Below, piece after piece: positions 52,214-61,508 of a stretch of 64,000 bases of DNA (its first letter is position 1; every line of letters starts with the position of its first letter). The position numbers and the translations under genes were made by a program. The notes under the pieces are model-generated. The model was not told the origin of the DNA. It worked only from the letters and a program-made list of their open reading frames with translations, and did not search any database. The stretch is from an uncultured Bacteroidales bacterium (GTDB lineage: Bacteria; Bacteroidota; Bacteroidia; Bacteroidales; UBA932), in contig CAMQDS010000005.1 in NCBI GenBank assembly GCA_946999645.1, forward strand, positions 1 to 64,000, written 5' to 3'.

Positions 52214-52255
52214 TTGTGGGAGCAGAGGGAGTCGAACCCCCGACCCTCTGCTTGT
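52214..52255. other. Inferred attR (3' half of tRNA-Val)
   Basis: The phage/host border most likely falls within the 3' half of the tRNA gene (T-arm and acceptor stem), the usual crossover site of tyrosine integrases. The exact core cannot be given because the other att copy lies outside the window. Confidence 0.5.
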
Positions 52256-52291
52256 AAGGCAGATGCTCTAAACCAACTGAGCTATGCTCCC
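52217..52291 (-). tRNA. tRNA-Val (UAC)
   Basis: Read leftward, a 75-base cloverleaf: acceptor GGGAGCA / TGCTCCC, D-arm with GCTC..GAGC, anticodon stem TCTGC / GCAGA with loop CTTACAA, anticodon TAC, T-arm loop TTCGACT, discriminator A. CCA is not encoded. The 3' end points towards the prophage, and the integrase lies on that side, so this tRNA is the integration target. The phage sequence must restore the 3' part, or leave it intact. Confidence 0.95.
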
Positions 52292-52415
52292 AAGCTTTCC
52301 CTCAACCTTTAATGATTGTCGGATTATTTCCGAAACGGGATTGCAAATATAGCGACAATTTATGATTCTGCAAATATTTTAATACTTTTTTTGCAATTTT
52401 TATGGTTTTTATTGA

Positions 52416-55400
52416 TTAAAGCACTTTTAAACTTCCCCAAAAAGCACTATTTGCTCTATAATGAGGGGCATACATTGATTCTATTTCCAAAACTGGTGCA
52501 TAAAAAACGCCCTGTTGTATAACAAAAAACTCTTCACTAATTACTGTTTTTTCTTCTGGAAATGAATCAAAATAATATTCTGTTCTATCAGTCTTCACAT
52601 CCATATATCCATTTGGAGTGAATAAATACCAATCATTTATATAGAGAGGACGTATGCCACATCCATATAAACCAGACAACTGATTTATTGGTCTTAGGGT
52701 AGATTCGCGATTGGCTGTCAGTCGCACAAAACTACGATTCTCTTCATTATTAATAATATAGTCTATCCTAATTTTATCTCCAATATTAAGTTTAGTACCA
52801 TCGTTGATTGGCTCATAAGAAACCTTTTCTTTTCCGTCAGTAGAATCTACAGATGTAGACTCCCTATAAATTTTTCTTTCTATTTTAATCCCATTACCTG
52901 ATGATAAAATATCTTTAAATGGCTTAGTATAAGTTTTCTTAGCAATAATCACCTTTGTCGATTTTACTGCATCTGTTCCAGATAAAATAGAATTAACAGC
53001 ATCTACGAAAGCCGGCTCATTCTCATTCCATTTCTGTGTCTCTTTTTGTAACATCAACCAAATTCTTATACCATCAGCAACTTTTGATGCTTCAGCAGAT
53101 AATGATCTATTTACACCACCTTTGGTAGCATAAATAGTAAATAAATCACAAAGCATAGAATGGGCATAGGCTTCACTTTCTAAAAGTCCCCGGAAAGGAA
53201 GCACTGCATTTGGAAAATAAATTCCTCCATTATTGTGATTTACAGCATATTCCAAAAGTGAAACTATATCTAAAGAAAGTGACTTTTCAAGTTTCTCTTT
53301 TATTCCTAAATTAAGTCCAAATGATTGGGCTAAGGATAGACCGGCAGAGGTTGATGAGAGATTTGTCAAGGTCATCACTCTTCGTGCCTTTTCAAGAATA
53401 TATCCATTTAATCCCCTTTCATTTGATGGAATAAGATAATCTTTTGTGTATTCTTTAAATTGTTTCCAACGCTCTTTAGAGTTTGAATAACCTGATATTT
53501 CATTTATATTAAACTTAATGTCTGCATAGTATGACCTTATATATAGATATTGTTCTATAGAAAGTCCACCACACCAAAAAGGCTTTTCGACTTCAAGTAT
53601 TGTTCTATCCAAGAAATTTACACTTTCTCCAAGTTTCAATTCTGAAATATCTATAAGTCCAGCATTTCTAAGCTTTGCAAATCGCTCAAGTATGACGGCT
53701 GTTACAATAGGAGAAGAAGGCATCCCCTCAAACCAACCAAAGCCACCATCGGCGTTACGACATTTCAATATTTTAACAATCAACTGTTCTGTGGTACCAT
53801 CATCATCCTTGACCTTAACTCCGATTTTTTCTGCAATTATTCGTGAATAATATGCCTCAGAAATTGAAAGGCAATCATTATGTTTAGGTTTTATACTTGT
53901 TGGCAATGATGATTTAATCATATCCAAAATAGATATTTCTTCTATTTCTGACCCAGATTGTGAAATATTGACAAAAGAAGATTTAATTTTATCAATAAGT
54001 TGTTCTCTATTCATCCCTGGAAGTAATGCAGCAGAATGAATTTCAGTAAGAGTCTGGATATTTGGTTTAATAGTGATAGGTGTAAATAAACCATCTGAGA
54101 ACTTATTTTCAGAGTCTTTAAATACAGCTTTAATACCAACGATTTTATCTATATCAAGTTTTTCAGGGACAGTAATCTCAAAAATTTCTTTTTTAACACC
54201 TTTAGACGGCACAGTTAGAGTTATAACCTTTTCAGATATAGGATTTGTTTTTTTATACTCTTTCGTATTATACTGATATAGGAATAATTTTCCAGATACT
54301 GCCAAATCTGAATTATTCGAAACAGTAACAGATAGTTTACATTTATCTCCAGCATACAAATATTTAGGTTCTAAAATCTCTACCTTCACAGGCATAGTTA
54401 CTTCTATTTCTTTTGATAAAACATTATTATTCATAGTTTTATCATGAGCAAAAATCTGAACATGATATGTTGAAAGTTTATCGGAAGTTCTAAATTTAAA
54501 TGTAACAGTGCTATCTGCGTTTGAATGAAGGAAAGGTTGAAATGTTAAAGTATTTGCAAAATTATCTCGTATATATATATCAGCGTCTTCTATATCAGCA
54601 TCTTCTATATCAGCATCTTCGTACCTTGACATAAGAACTGGATCATCACACATAGAACCAAATTCACATAAGTAATCAGATTCGCAATATTCATAGATTT
54701 CTCCAGGTTGTGCATCAACAGATATACAATCGCTACTTGAAGAGTACAGGCTTATCGGTTTCCATTTATTCGTTGCTATGCAATCTAAACTTTTATCATA
54801 TACAGAAACCACACACTCTACGTTAGGAGCTGTTCGTAACTTAAAAGTATATTCTGTATCGGGCAATGCCTTGTCTACAAAAGAATCAAAACACAACTTA
54901 AGTTCAGAACGGGGTTTAGTCCTACTTATAGAATGAGACCAATCGGTATATGATGAATTTTTAAAATAAAAAATATGGATATATATTTTATCTGGATATT
55001 CTTCTTTGTACTTAAATAAAACATCCTCAACAGAACCTCTTTCGCCTCTTTTTCCCTCCAAATAAATCAACTTGCTATCCAATACTTCTTTATTTTCTCC
55101 AATTATTTCTGCAACAGCCCATATATTACCTGTTGTCGAAGCAATTTTAACATTAATATCCTTTCCAGGGTCAATATTATATTCAGGACAATATATAATT
55201 TTGTCAATAGGAGCATCTATTGAAACAGCTGAAGGAGAAAGTTTTATAAATACTACACGACATTCATCTTTGGTAATTATACTATCGTTTTCATCTTTGT
55301 AGGTTGAAATAGCCTTAACCCAATATAAACCATCTTTCATACCAGAAAGGTTGACCACACACTTATCTCCGGAATTAGCCATACCCGTTTTCAATTCAGT

Positions 55401-57758
55401 TCCTTTCTCATCATACAGAGAATATTTAATTTTTCCAGCTACTGTATTTCCATCAATATCAGTTATTTTCATAATAAATTTAGCCTCTTGATCTCCAAGA
55501 AAATAAGTATTATCATAACGACTGAAATTATCAGGAAAAACGAAAGATGGGTCCAAATCTATTTCAGATTCTACTCCATTAAGAATATATAATTTGACAT
55601 TTATTTGTTTTGTAATGACTATACTTTTGTTATACTCGTTGGTTTCACCAGTATTATTAGTAATTTTAACATTTACGTTTATGTCCTGATAATCATTTTC
55701 TGAAGGTGTATTAAACGTAAGGCTAAATTTGCCATCTGTAGAAATAGAAAAAGAACCTTTTGAATATATATTGTCCTTACAAGTAACAGTATAAAAAAGT
55801 TTTGCATCTGTAAGGGCATGTCCGCTGAAACTCTTTATTTGTCCTTTAACAACCACCTTATCTCCAGGAACATATAAGGTTTTTAAAGGTTCAAAATCCA
55901 AACTATATGTAGGAGGAACAAAATCATCAACTCTAAATGATTCCGTTGCAAAATAGTCCTTACCACATTTTACAGATATTGAAAATTTGCCATTTCTTAA
56001 GCCTAATGGTATTTTAAAATTCCCCGCTACAGAGCCAAAATTATTTGTTACAAGATCTAATTTCTGCAGTTCTTTATGTTCAGAATCATAAAATATAACT
56101 TCTACTTTTTCTCCTGAATTTCCAACTCTTCTATTGTCAATCTGATTAAGTCTGTAAAATATAGCCTTGAAACTTACAGAATCGCCAGGATTATAGGCCT
56201 TTCTATCTAAAAAAATATTGCAAGATTTATCTTTATCATCCAAATAATAATCATCCAAATAATTATTATCACAATAATCGGTATCGAGGCTTATATCACT
56301 ACTAAGCAAAGTATATCCAGAGGGATCTTTTGCTAAAGCATATAAACAATATAATGACAGATCTTTTATACCAGAAGATATGGTTTTAGGCAAAATATTA
56401 AAGCCGTCTTCCAAATGAAAATTCGTAACTGACCTTACTGTCTTTCCATTTTTAGTTAAGAACAAATCCACTTTTTGTAATGGCTTTCCAGAGATATAAT
56501 CTGCCACATATATACCTATTCCTCTCTTTTCTTCTCGCATGGCTATAGATAATCTATACTTTAGAACAGTCGTGCTTGCTTTAATCCGCTTTTCATACAC
56601 CTTGATAAAGTACTGACCGTCATCCATTTCAGGAAGAGGAACACTCACTAAATCAACTACATAGAAACTATTTTTAGTATTTCTGATTTTTTTCTGAAAA
56701 ACAAATTCCTTGCTTTTTCCGTTTTTCCTACATATTTCAATATTAGCTTCATTTAAATTTTTGAATGAGATGAGAACATTTTTATCAACTACCTTTACAT
56801 TAATCGATGATTTCCTCATTTCTTTCATCAGAGATTTTACAGTTTCTATTTTCTTGGATATAAAACCAAATTTACCTCTAAAAGATTTTCTTGATTTTTC
56901 AAAATTCTCACAATCCTTATATAATTTCTTGTATAACAATTCGTTATTAGAATCAGACTCATCCAAATGTTCTTTTCTTATTTTCAATATTTCAGACAAA
57001 GCATAATATGATATAGAAGTACCATCATATTTATCAGCAAATGATTGCATCAGGTTTTGTCTTTTTTCACTGTTATTTTCATTAGATATTGTTATAAATT
57101 CCAGATAGGCTGATTCAGGATACCTTTTTGAAAGTTCTTCAGACAATGTTTTATAAACTATATTACTACCGACCTCGGATGTATTATAATTTTTCTGAAA
57201 GAACAATATCCATAATAAATACTCATAGTCATTTTTTATAAAAGACGGAAGCGTGCCAGACATCTTGTCTGCAATAGAACCCTTATATTCGTAAAAAACA
57301 CTATTTTTAGAATTTCTAAGTCTGTCTTTTTCTGAAAAGATATAAGAAAAAAGGGTTGCCTCATTTTCGAACTTCAAATCCTTTTTATAGAAGAAGGTTA
57401 TAATTGGTTCATCAAAATTTAGCACATTATTTTCCAATTCTTTATATACAGAGTCTCTACTTTTCCAATTTATTTCTACAGAACGTTTTACATATAAGAT
57501 AGAGGCGTCCCAAAAGTCAAAAGAAATTCTATACTTTTTTGATAATTCAATAATAGATTTAAGAATTTTAATCTGCTCTTGTGGCCTGTCTGCAGAATAA
57601 GCATCATAATACTGTTTCCATTCAGAATTAAGACTATGACCATTCTTATCAGTTAAATTTAGTATTTCTTTAATACTAAAAGATTTATTATTAGAATTAG
57701 ACATTGAAAAAAATGATGAAATTATTAATAAGAATATTATATTGATAAAACTTTTCAT
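52416..57758 (-). CDS. Alpha-2-macroglobulin-like secreted protein
   Basis: A 1,780-residue host protein with an N-terminal signal peptide (MKSFINIIFLLIISSFFSMS). MG-type beta domains lie in the middle (YNPGDSVSFKAIFYRLN and YVPGDKVVVKGQIKSFSGHALTDAKLFYTV are the MG2-like units). Then comes the alpha-2-macroglobulin core, 'NLTFQPFLHSNADSTVTFKFRTSDKLSTYHVQIFAHD' and 'LYAGDKCKLSVTVSNNSD', and the helical TED-like end with ADGGFGWFEGMPSSPIVTAVILER. No CxEQ thioester was seen, so it is a thioester-less form. Bacterial members trap proteases in the periplasm; here the function is inferred. It is 19 bases after folC in one operon. An EDADI repeat lies near residue 1050. Confidence 0.85.
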   Translation of the reverse strand: MKSFINIIFLLIISSFFSMSNSNNKSFSIKEILNLTDKNGHSLNSEWKQYYDAYSADRPQEQIKILKSIIELSKKYRISFDFWDASILYVKRSVEINWKSRDSVYKELENNVLNFDEPIITFFYKKDLKFENEATLFSYIFSEKDRLRNSKNSVFYEYKGSIADKMSGTLPSFIKNDYEYLLWILFFQKNYNTSEVGSNIVYKTLSEELSKRYPESAYLEFITISNENNSEKRQNLMQSFADKYDGTSISYYALSEILKIRKEHLDESDSNNELLYKKLYKDCENFEKSRKSFRGKFGFISKKIETVKSLMKEMRKSSINVKVVDKNVLISFKNLNEANIEICRKNGKSKEFVFQKKIRNTKNSFYVVDLVSVPLPEMDDGQYFIKVYEKRIKASTTVLKYRLSIAMREEKRGIGIYVADYISGKPLQKVDLFLTKNGKTVRSVTNFHLEDGFNILPKTISSGIKDLSLYCLYALAKDPSGYTLLSSDISLDTDYCDNNYLDDYYLDDKDKSCNIFLDRKAYNPGDSVSFKAIFYRLNQIDNRRVGNSGEKVEVIFYDSEHKELQKLDLVTNNFGSVAGNFKIPLGLRNGKFSISVKCGKDYFATESFRVDDFVPPTYSLDFEPLKTLYVPGDKVVVKGQIKSFSGHALTDAKLFYTVTCKDNIYSKGSFSISTDGKFSLTFNTPSENDYQDINVNVKITNNTGETNEYNKSIVITKQINVKLYILNGVESEIDLDPSFVFPDNFSRYDNTYFLGDQEAKFIMKITDIDGNTVAGKIKYSLYDEKGTELKTGMANSGDKCVVNLSGMKDGLYWVKAISTYKDENDSIITKDECRVVFIKLSPSAVSIDAPIDKIIYCPEYNIDPGKDINVKIASTTGNIWAVAEIIGENKEVLDSKLIYLEGKRGERGSVEDVLFKYKEEYPDKIYIHIFYFKNSSYTDWSHSISRTKPRSELKLCFDSFVDKALPDTEYTFKLRTAPNVECVVSVYDKSLDCIATNKWKPISLYSSSSDCISVDAQPGEIYEYCESDYLCEFGSMCDDPVLMSRYEDADIEDADIEDADIYIRDNFANTLTFQPFLHSNADSTVTFKFRTSDKLSTYHVQIFAHDKTMNNNVLSKEIEVTMPVKVEILEPKYLYAGDKCKLSVTVSNNSDLAVSGKLFLYQYNTKEYKKTNPISEKVITLTVPSKGVKKEIFEITVPEKLDIDKIVGIKAVFKDSENKFSDGLFTPITIKPNIQTLTEIHSAALLPGMNREQLIDKIKSSFVNISQSGSEIEEISILDMIKSSLPTSIKPKHNDCLSISEAYYSRIIAEKIGVKVKDDDGTTEQLIVKILKCRNADGGFGWFEGMPSSPIVTAVILERFAKLRNAGLIDISELKLGESVNFLDRTILEVEKPFWCGGLSIEQYLYIRSYYADIKFNINEISGYSNSKERWKQFKEYTKDYLIPSNERGLNGYILEKARRVMTLTNLSSTSAGLSLAQSFGLNLGIKEKLEKSLSLDIVSLLEYAVNHNNGGIYFPNAVLPFRGLLESEAYAHSMLCDLFTIYATKGGVNRSLSAEASKVADGIRIWLMLQKETQKWNENEPAFVDAVNSILSGTDAVKSTKVIIAKKTYTKPFKDILSSGNGIKIERKIYRESTSVDSTDGKEKVSYEPINDGTKLNIGDKIRIDYIINNEENRSFVRLTANRESTLRPINQLSGLYGCGIRPLYINDWYLFTPNGYMDVKTDRTEYYFDSFPEEKTVISEEFFVIQQGVFYAPVLEIESMYAPHYRANSAFWGSLKVL
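54577..54621. repeat. 15-bp tandem repeat in the macroglobulin-like gene
   Basis: Three copies of a 15-bp unit (ATATCAGCATCTTCT and variants), in frame, coding for repeated Glu-Asp-Ala-Asp-Ile. A change in copy number would keep the frame. Confidence 0.85.
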
Positions 57759-57777
57759 AATAAAATGTTCTGAGTAA

Positions 57778-59106
57778 TTATACTTTTACAGAGAAACAAG
57801 GGACAGCTTCCGCAACAGTAAAGGTGCTACCGCCAATGTATATAAGGGGTTTACCGTTAATTTCACTCGCCAATTTCAAAGCCAATTTAACGGCATCTGC
57901 TACATTTTCTTGTACATACAGTTTATTTGCAAATAACCCTTTAGTTCTTAAGAAAGACTCAAACCTTTCGCATATCTTCGGTGCAGGTAAAGCCCTTGGA
58001 GTAGAAGGAGTAGTGAAAATATAAGTAGCTTCAAGAGGCATAAGAGGTAGAATTGCATCCAAATTTTTATCTGCCATAACAGCATAAACTATTATCAGAG
58101 AAGAATAATCTTTATCAGTTAGCATTCTTTTTAATTGAGCAAAATTATTTACCAAAGCAGCCGCATTATGTCCTATATCACAAATAACAACAGGATTATC
58201 TGACAGTTTTTCCCATCTGCCATGAAAATCCATGATTTTAGCAGTATTCATTAAGGAAGTTTCTATATTCACTAAATTATCCAATTTTGTAAATATCTTC
58301 TTTAATATACCCAATGATACTAAAGCTGTCCTAAGATTAAATTTTTGATATTCTCCCTGCAAATCCATTTTCTTTAATATGCTATCTAATTTATTCCATA
58401 GCAAAGGCTTAACCTTATCAGCAAAGATTATTTCAGAATTGGATATACGGGCTTTTTCCAGAAATACTGGTGCAGTTTCATCTAATGTCTGACCTATTAC
58501 AACAGGCACATTTTCTTTAATTATTCCAGCCTTTTCTCCTGCTATTGCGGCAAGAGTATTACCAAGATATTCGCAATGGTCCAACCCAATACTTGTTATA
58601 ACAGATAATTCTGGGGATATAATATTTGTACTATCAAGTCTTCCACCTAAACCCACTTCTATAACAGCGACATCCACCTCCATATCGGAGAACCATTTAA
58701 ATGCCATACCCGTCGTTATTTCAAAAAAGGACAACTGGAGTTTATCAAAGACATCCTTCCATTGCAAAATAAAATCATATACATATTCCTTAGAAATCAG
58801 GGACTTGCCTATTCTCATCCTTTCCCTGAAATCTAAAATATGTGGAGAAGTATAAAGACCTGTTTTATAACCTGCCCCGCACAAAGAGGCTGCAATCATG
58901 TTTGACACAGAGCCTTTTCCATTGGTGCCGGCGACATGAACTGTCTTTATCATACGAGAAGGAAATCCTAAAATCTCATCGAATTTTAATATATTTTCCA
59001 GGCCTGGTTTATATGCATTTTTAAATTGCGTAGTTTGAACAGAGGGAAATCTTACAAACAAAGCCCTTAGTTCTTCATTATATTTTTCTTCTGAAAACTC
59101 AAACAT
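57778..59106 (-). CDS. folC: Folylpolyglutamate/dihydrofolate synthase
   Basis: A Mur-ligase-type synthase that adds glutamate to folates (and dihydropteroate in bifunctional forms). Motifs: VHVAGTNGKGSVSNMIAASL (P-loop, GTNGKGS), the FolC 'TSPHILDFRERMRI' loop, 'FFEITTGMAF', 'VIEVGLGGRLDSTN', 'ITSIGLDHCEYLGNTLAAIAGEKAGIIK' and 'CDIGHNAAAL'. Using the ATG at 59,106 gives about 442 residues, the usual length. The longer frame to 59,214 is rejected because a -7 box (TAAATTTG, leftward, 59,133-59,140) lies inside it. It is followed by the macroglobulin-like gene 19 bases on. Confidence 0.93.
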   Translation of the reverse strand: MFEFSEEKYNEELRALFVRFPSVQTTQFKNAYKPGLENILKFDEILGFPSRMIKTVHVAGTNGKGSVSNMIAASLCGAGYKTGLYTSPHILDFRERMRIGKSLISKEYVYDFILQWKDVFDKLQLSFFEITTGMAFKWFSDMEVDVAVIEVGLGGRLDSTNIISPELSVITSIGLDHCEYLGNTLAAIAGEKAGIIKENVPVVIGQTLDETAPVFLEKARISNSEIIFADKVKPLLWNKLDSILKKMDLQGEYQKFNLRTALVSLGILKKIFTKLDNLVNIETSLMNTAKIMDFHGRWEKLSDNPVVICDIGHNAAALVNNFAQLKRMLTDKDYSSLIIVYAVMADKNLDAILPLMPLEATYIFTTPSTPRALPAPKICERFESFLRTKGLFANKLYVQENVADAVKLALKLASEINGKPLIYIGGSTFTVAEAVPCFSVKV

Positions 59107-59132
59107 CATCACCCTTAATTTTGTACTATCTT

Positions 59133-59140
59133 CAAATTTA
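59133..59140 (-). promoter_or_regulatory. folC promoter, -7 box
   Basis: Read leftward this is TAAATTTG, an exact TAnnTTTG box, 26-27 bases before the ATG pair at 59,106/59,109. The -33 element is weak. It supports the downstream start for folC. Confidence 0.5.
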
Positions 59141-59187
59141 GTTATTTTTACAAGGAAATAGTGACTATATAATGAAAATGCTTTGAT

Positions 59188-60090
59188 ATGAAGGAAAACA
59201 AAGTTACAATCCATTCTAAGGATAATATTAACCTTTATCTTAACGATATAGCATCAAACCCGAGGAATGGACTTATTCCGTCAAAATATCCTGATGTCGT
59301 CACAAAAAGTATTGTAGCAGAAAATATTATATCCACAATATGGCAAGAAGGAAGTTTTTGTATGAGTGATATAAAAACTACCGCATATTGGGAAGGCAGC
59401 GAAGATACAGAAGTTCTCAAGTGTTCTATAAAAACTGCACGTCAATATATTTCTTCCTTGGGTTTAAGATTAGAAGAATTCAATACTAAACCAAGTGATA
59501 ATTTCAGAATAAACTTCAAAGCGCAGCCATCACAAAAAGAATATTCACGAAGGTGTCCTGAGCAGATTTCTGATAATACAAAATCTTGGATAATTTACAT
59601 TCCTTTTGATACTTGCGATTTCAATCTTGGAGGTTCACGTTGGAATGAACTTATCGAAACAGGCTCCTACAGATGCCCTAATATATCAAACTCAACATAC
59701 TTTATGGACTGTTACGAAGTAGTACGGGAATTAGTAGAGGATAAAATAGTTAAAACGGGAGTAACTGTTGGGGAAGGAGGGTTGATTGTCGCATTATGGA
59801 AAATGGTAAAAAATAATGGATTAGATGTAGACCTTTCTGGAATTATGAAATCCTATTCAGAAAAAGATATTATAAAAATTCTTTTTTCCGAAATACCGGG
59901 AGTAGTAATTGAAATAGATAATTTCGACTTTGACTATGTGGATGCAGAACTTGTCCTACAAGGAGTTGCATATTATCCAATAGGACATCCGGCAAAAAAA
60001 GGATTAAGGATAGAGAATTATTCACTTCCCGATTTGTCTGATATAATGCTTTCGCTATTAGGCAGACAAAATCCTGAAGGAGAAGACTAA
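59188..60090 (+). CDS. PurL/AIR-synthase-related protein
   Basis: A 300-residue host protein. The segment 'TGVTVGEGGLIVALWKMVKNNGLDVDLSGI' (near residues 190-220) matches the conserved 'dVSDGGL.vaLaEM....g.gv.idl' motif of the C-terminal domain of AIR-synthase-fold proteins (PurM, PurL, SelD, HypE), and 'IKILFSEIPGVVIEIDNFDFDYVDAEL' fits the ATP-domain strand that follows. The first half (FNLGGSRWNELIETGSYRC) also resembles the PurL central region. It is too short for a full enzyme and may have a regulatory role. It is divergent from folC and 12 bases upstream of the PhoH gene. Confidence 0.55.
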   Translation: MKENKVTIHSKDNINLYLNDIASNPRNGLIPSKYPDVVTKSIVAENIISTIWQEGSFCMSDIKTTAYWEGSEDTEVLKCSIKTARQYISSLGLRLEEFNTKPSDNFRINFKAQPSQKEYSRRCPEQISDNTKSWIIYIPFDTCDFNLGGSRWNELIETGSYRCPNISNSTYFMDCYEVVRELVEDKIVKTGVTVGEGGLIVALWKMVKNNGLDVDLSGIMKSYSEKDIIKILFSEIPGVVIEIDNFDFDYVDAELVLQGVAYYPIGHPAKKGLRIENYSLPDLSDIMLSLLGRQNPEGED

Positions 60091-60102
60091 AATCAATCGG
60101 CT

Positions 60103-61440
60103 ATGGGAAAAAAACCAAAAATTTTTGTATTGGATACTAATGTCATTCTTCATGATTACAAATCAATTTATAAGTTTCAAGATAATGATATTGTAATCCC
60201 TATTGCAGTAATAGAAGAATTGGATAAGTTCAAAAAAGGGAATGATTCCTTAAGTTATAATGCAAGAGGTTTTATGAGAACCATAGATAGACTTTCCGAA
60301 AATTGTCTTTTTGGGAAGGAAGGTATTTCTATTGGGAGCGGTCTTGGTAAAATAAAAATAGAGCCCAATCATCCGTTTCCTGACATGATTAAAGACCTTT
60401 TTATAGATGATACTCAAGATCATAGGATACTTGCTACTACAATATGGGTTAGGGATAATAATCCTGATCGGTTTGTTGCCCTTGTCACTAAAGATATTAA
60501 TCTTAGGATGAAGTCTAAAGCTGTAGGCATGACAGTTCAGGACTATCTTACAGATAGAATAGATGAAGAACATATTGAGAATTCACAAAAAGAAGTGACA
60601 GTGATAGAAGATCTCTCTCCTGAATTAATGCACGAATTACGGCATACTTCAGGCATATCATTCAAGAGGGATAAGCTATTCGAAAAAAAGCCTAAAGCAA
60701 ATAGTCTGTACATATTCAAAGGAGAGAATAATACAACACTTGCCCGATATGACAAAAAATCAGACAGAATAGAGCTTGTCAAGAACAAGACAGCGTACGG
60801 TATAAAACCAAGAAATACTGAACAACAATTTGCAATGGATGCCTGTTTAAATCCTGATATTCCACTGGTATCTCTTACTGGAGGTGCAGGTACAGGCAAG
60901 ACATTAATTGCTTTAGCTTCAGCAATCGAACAGGCTAATAAATATGACCAAATAATAATCTCAAGGCCAACAGTAATTCTCGGCAATCAAGACATAGGTT
61001 ATCTTCCAGGAGATCAAACTAAAAAGATGGAGCCTTTCCTTCAACCGCTTATTGACAATTTAAATGTCATCAAATCACAATTCCGTCCTTCAAGCAAAGA
61101 GTGTCTTAAACTTGACAATATGATTAAAGAAGAGAAATTGCTTATCTCTCCGTTAGCCTATATAAGGGGGAGAAGTCTCGGTAATATATTTTTCATAATA
61201 GATGAAGCTCAAAATCTTACTCCTCATGAGATTAAGACTATCATAACGAGGGCGGGAAAAGGAACAAAAATGGTATTTACTGGTGATATATGCCAGATTG
61301 ACCAACCTTATCTCGATCGTTGGTCCAATGGTCTGACGCACCTTGGAGAAAAAATGGAAGGACAGGAATTATTTGAACATGTTTTCCTGAAGAAAGGAGA
61401 GAGAAGTGAACTCTCCGAAATAGCGTCTAATTTATTATAA
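60103..61440 (+). CDS. PIN-PhoH protein (PhoH family ATPase with PIN domain)
   Basis: A 445-residue protein. Residues 1-140 are a PIN nuclease domain: FVLDTNVILHDYKSIYKF (first Asp), PIAVIEELDKFKKG (Glu), 'FIDDTQDHRILATTIW' (acidic pair). The second half is the PhoH ATPase: SLTGGAGTGKTLIALASAIEQ (Walker A), 'IIISRPTVILGNQDIGYLPGD' and 'NIFFIIDEAQNLTPHEIKTIITRAGKGTKMVFTGD' (Walker B, sensor). PIN-PhoH proteins act as RNA helicase-ribonucleases, as shown for mycobacterial members. Twelve bases from the AIR-synthase-like gene, so probably co-transcribed. Confidence 0.93.
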   Translation: MGKKPKIFVLDTNVILHDYKSIYKFQDNDIVIPIAVIEELDKFKKGNDSLSYNARGFMRTIDRLSENCLFGKEGISIGSGLGKIKIEPNHPFPDMIKDLFIDDTQDHRILATTIWVRDNNPDRFVALVTKDINLRMKSKAVGMTVQDYLTDRIDEEHIENSQKEVTVIEDLSPELMHELRHTSGISFKRDKLFEKKPKANSLYIFKGENNTTLARYDKKSDRIELVKNKTAYGIKPRNTEQQFAMDACLNPDIPLVSLTGGAGTGKTLIALASAIEQANKYDQIIISRPTVILGNQDIGYLPGDQTKKMEPFLQPLIDNLNVIKSQFRPSSKECLKLDNMIKEEKLLISPLAYIRGRSLGNIFFIIDEAQNLTPHEIKTIITRAGKGTKMVFTGDICQIDQPYLDRWSNGLTHLGEKMEGQELFEHVFLKKGERSELSEIASNLL

Positions 61441-61456
61441 ATATAGTAATTATAAT

Positions 61457-61464
61457 TATCTTTG
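61457..61464 (+). promoter_or_regulatory. ppdK promoter, -7 box
   Basis: TATCTTTG fits TAnnTTTG exactly and lies 44 bases before the ppdK ATG. No good -33 element was seen at the proper distance. Confidence 0.5.
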
Positions 61465-61508
61465 CATATAATTAAAGTAAATTAATAAAAATTAATACAT
61501 TAAGAGCA

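Noticed and set aside
52057..52257. Rightward 66-codon frame ending GAEGVEPPTLCL
   Set aside because: The end is the complement of the tRNA-Val gene read as protein, a known artefact.
52416..57758. Thioester-type alpha-2-macroglobulin
   Set aside because: No CxEQ motif was found in the protein.
59107..59214. Longer N-terminus for folC
   Set aside because: It would contain the -7 box and overlap the divergent gene; the family length fits the start at 59,106.
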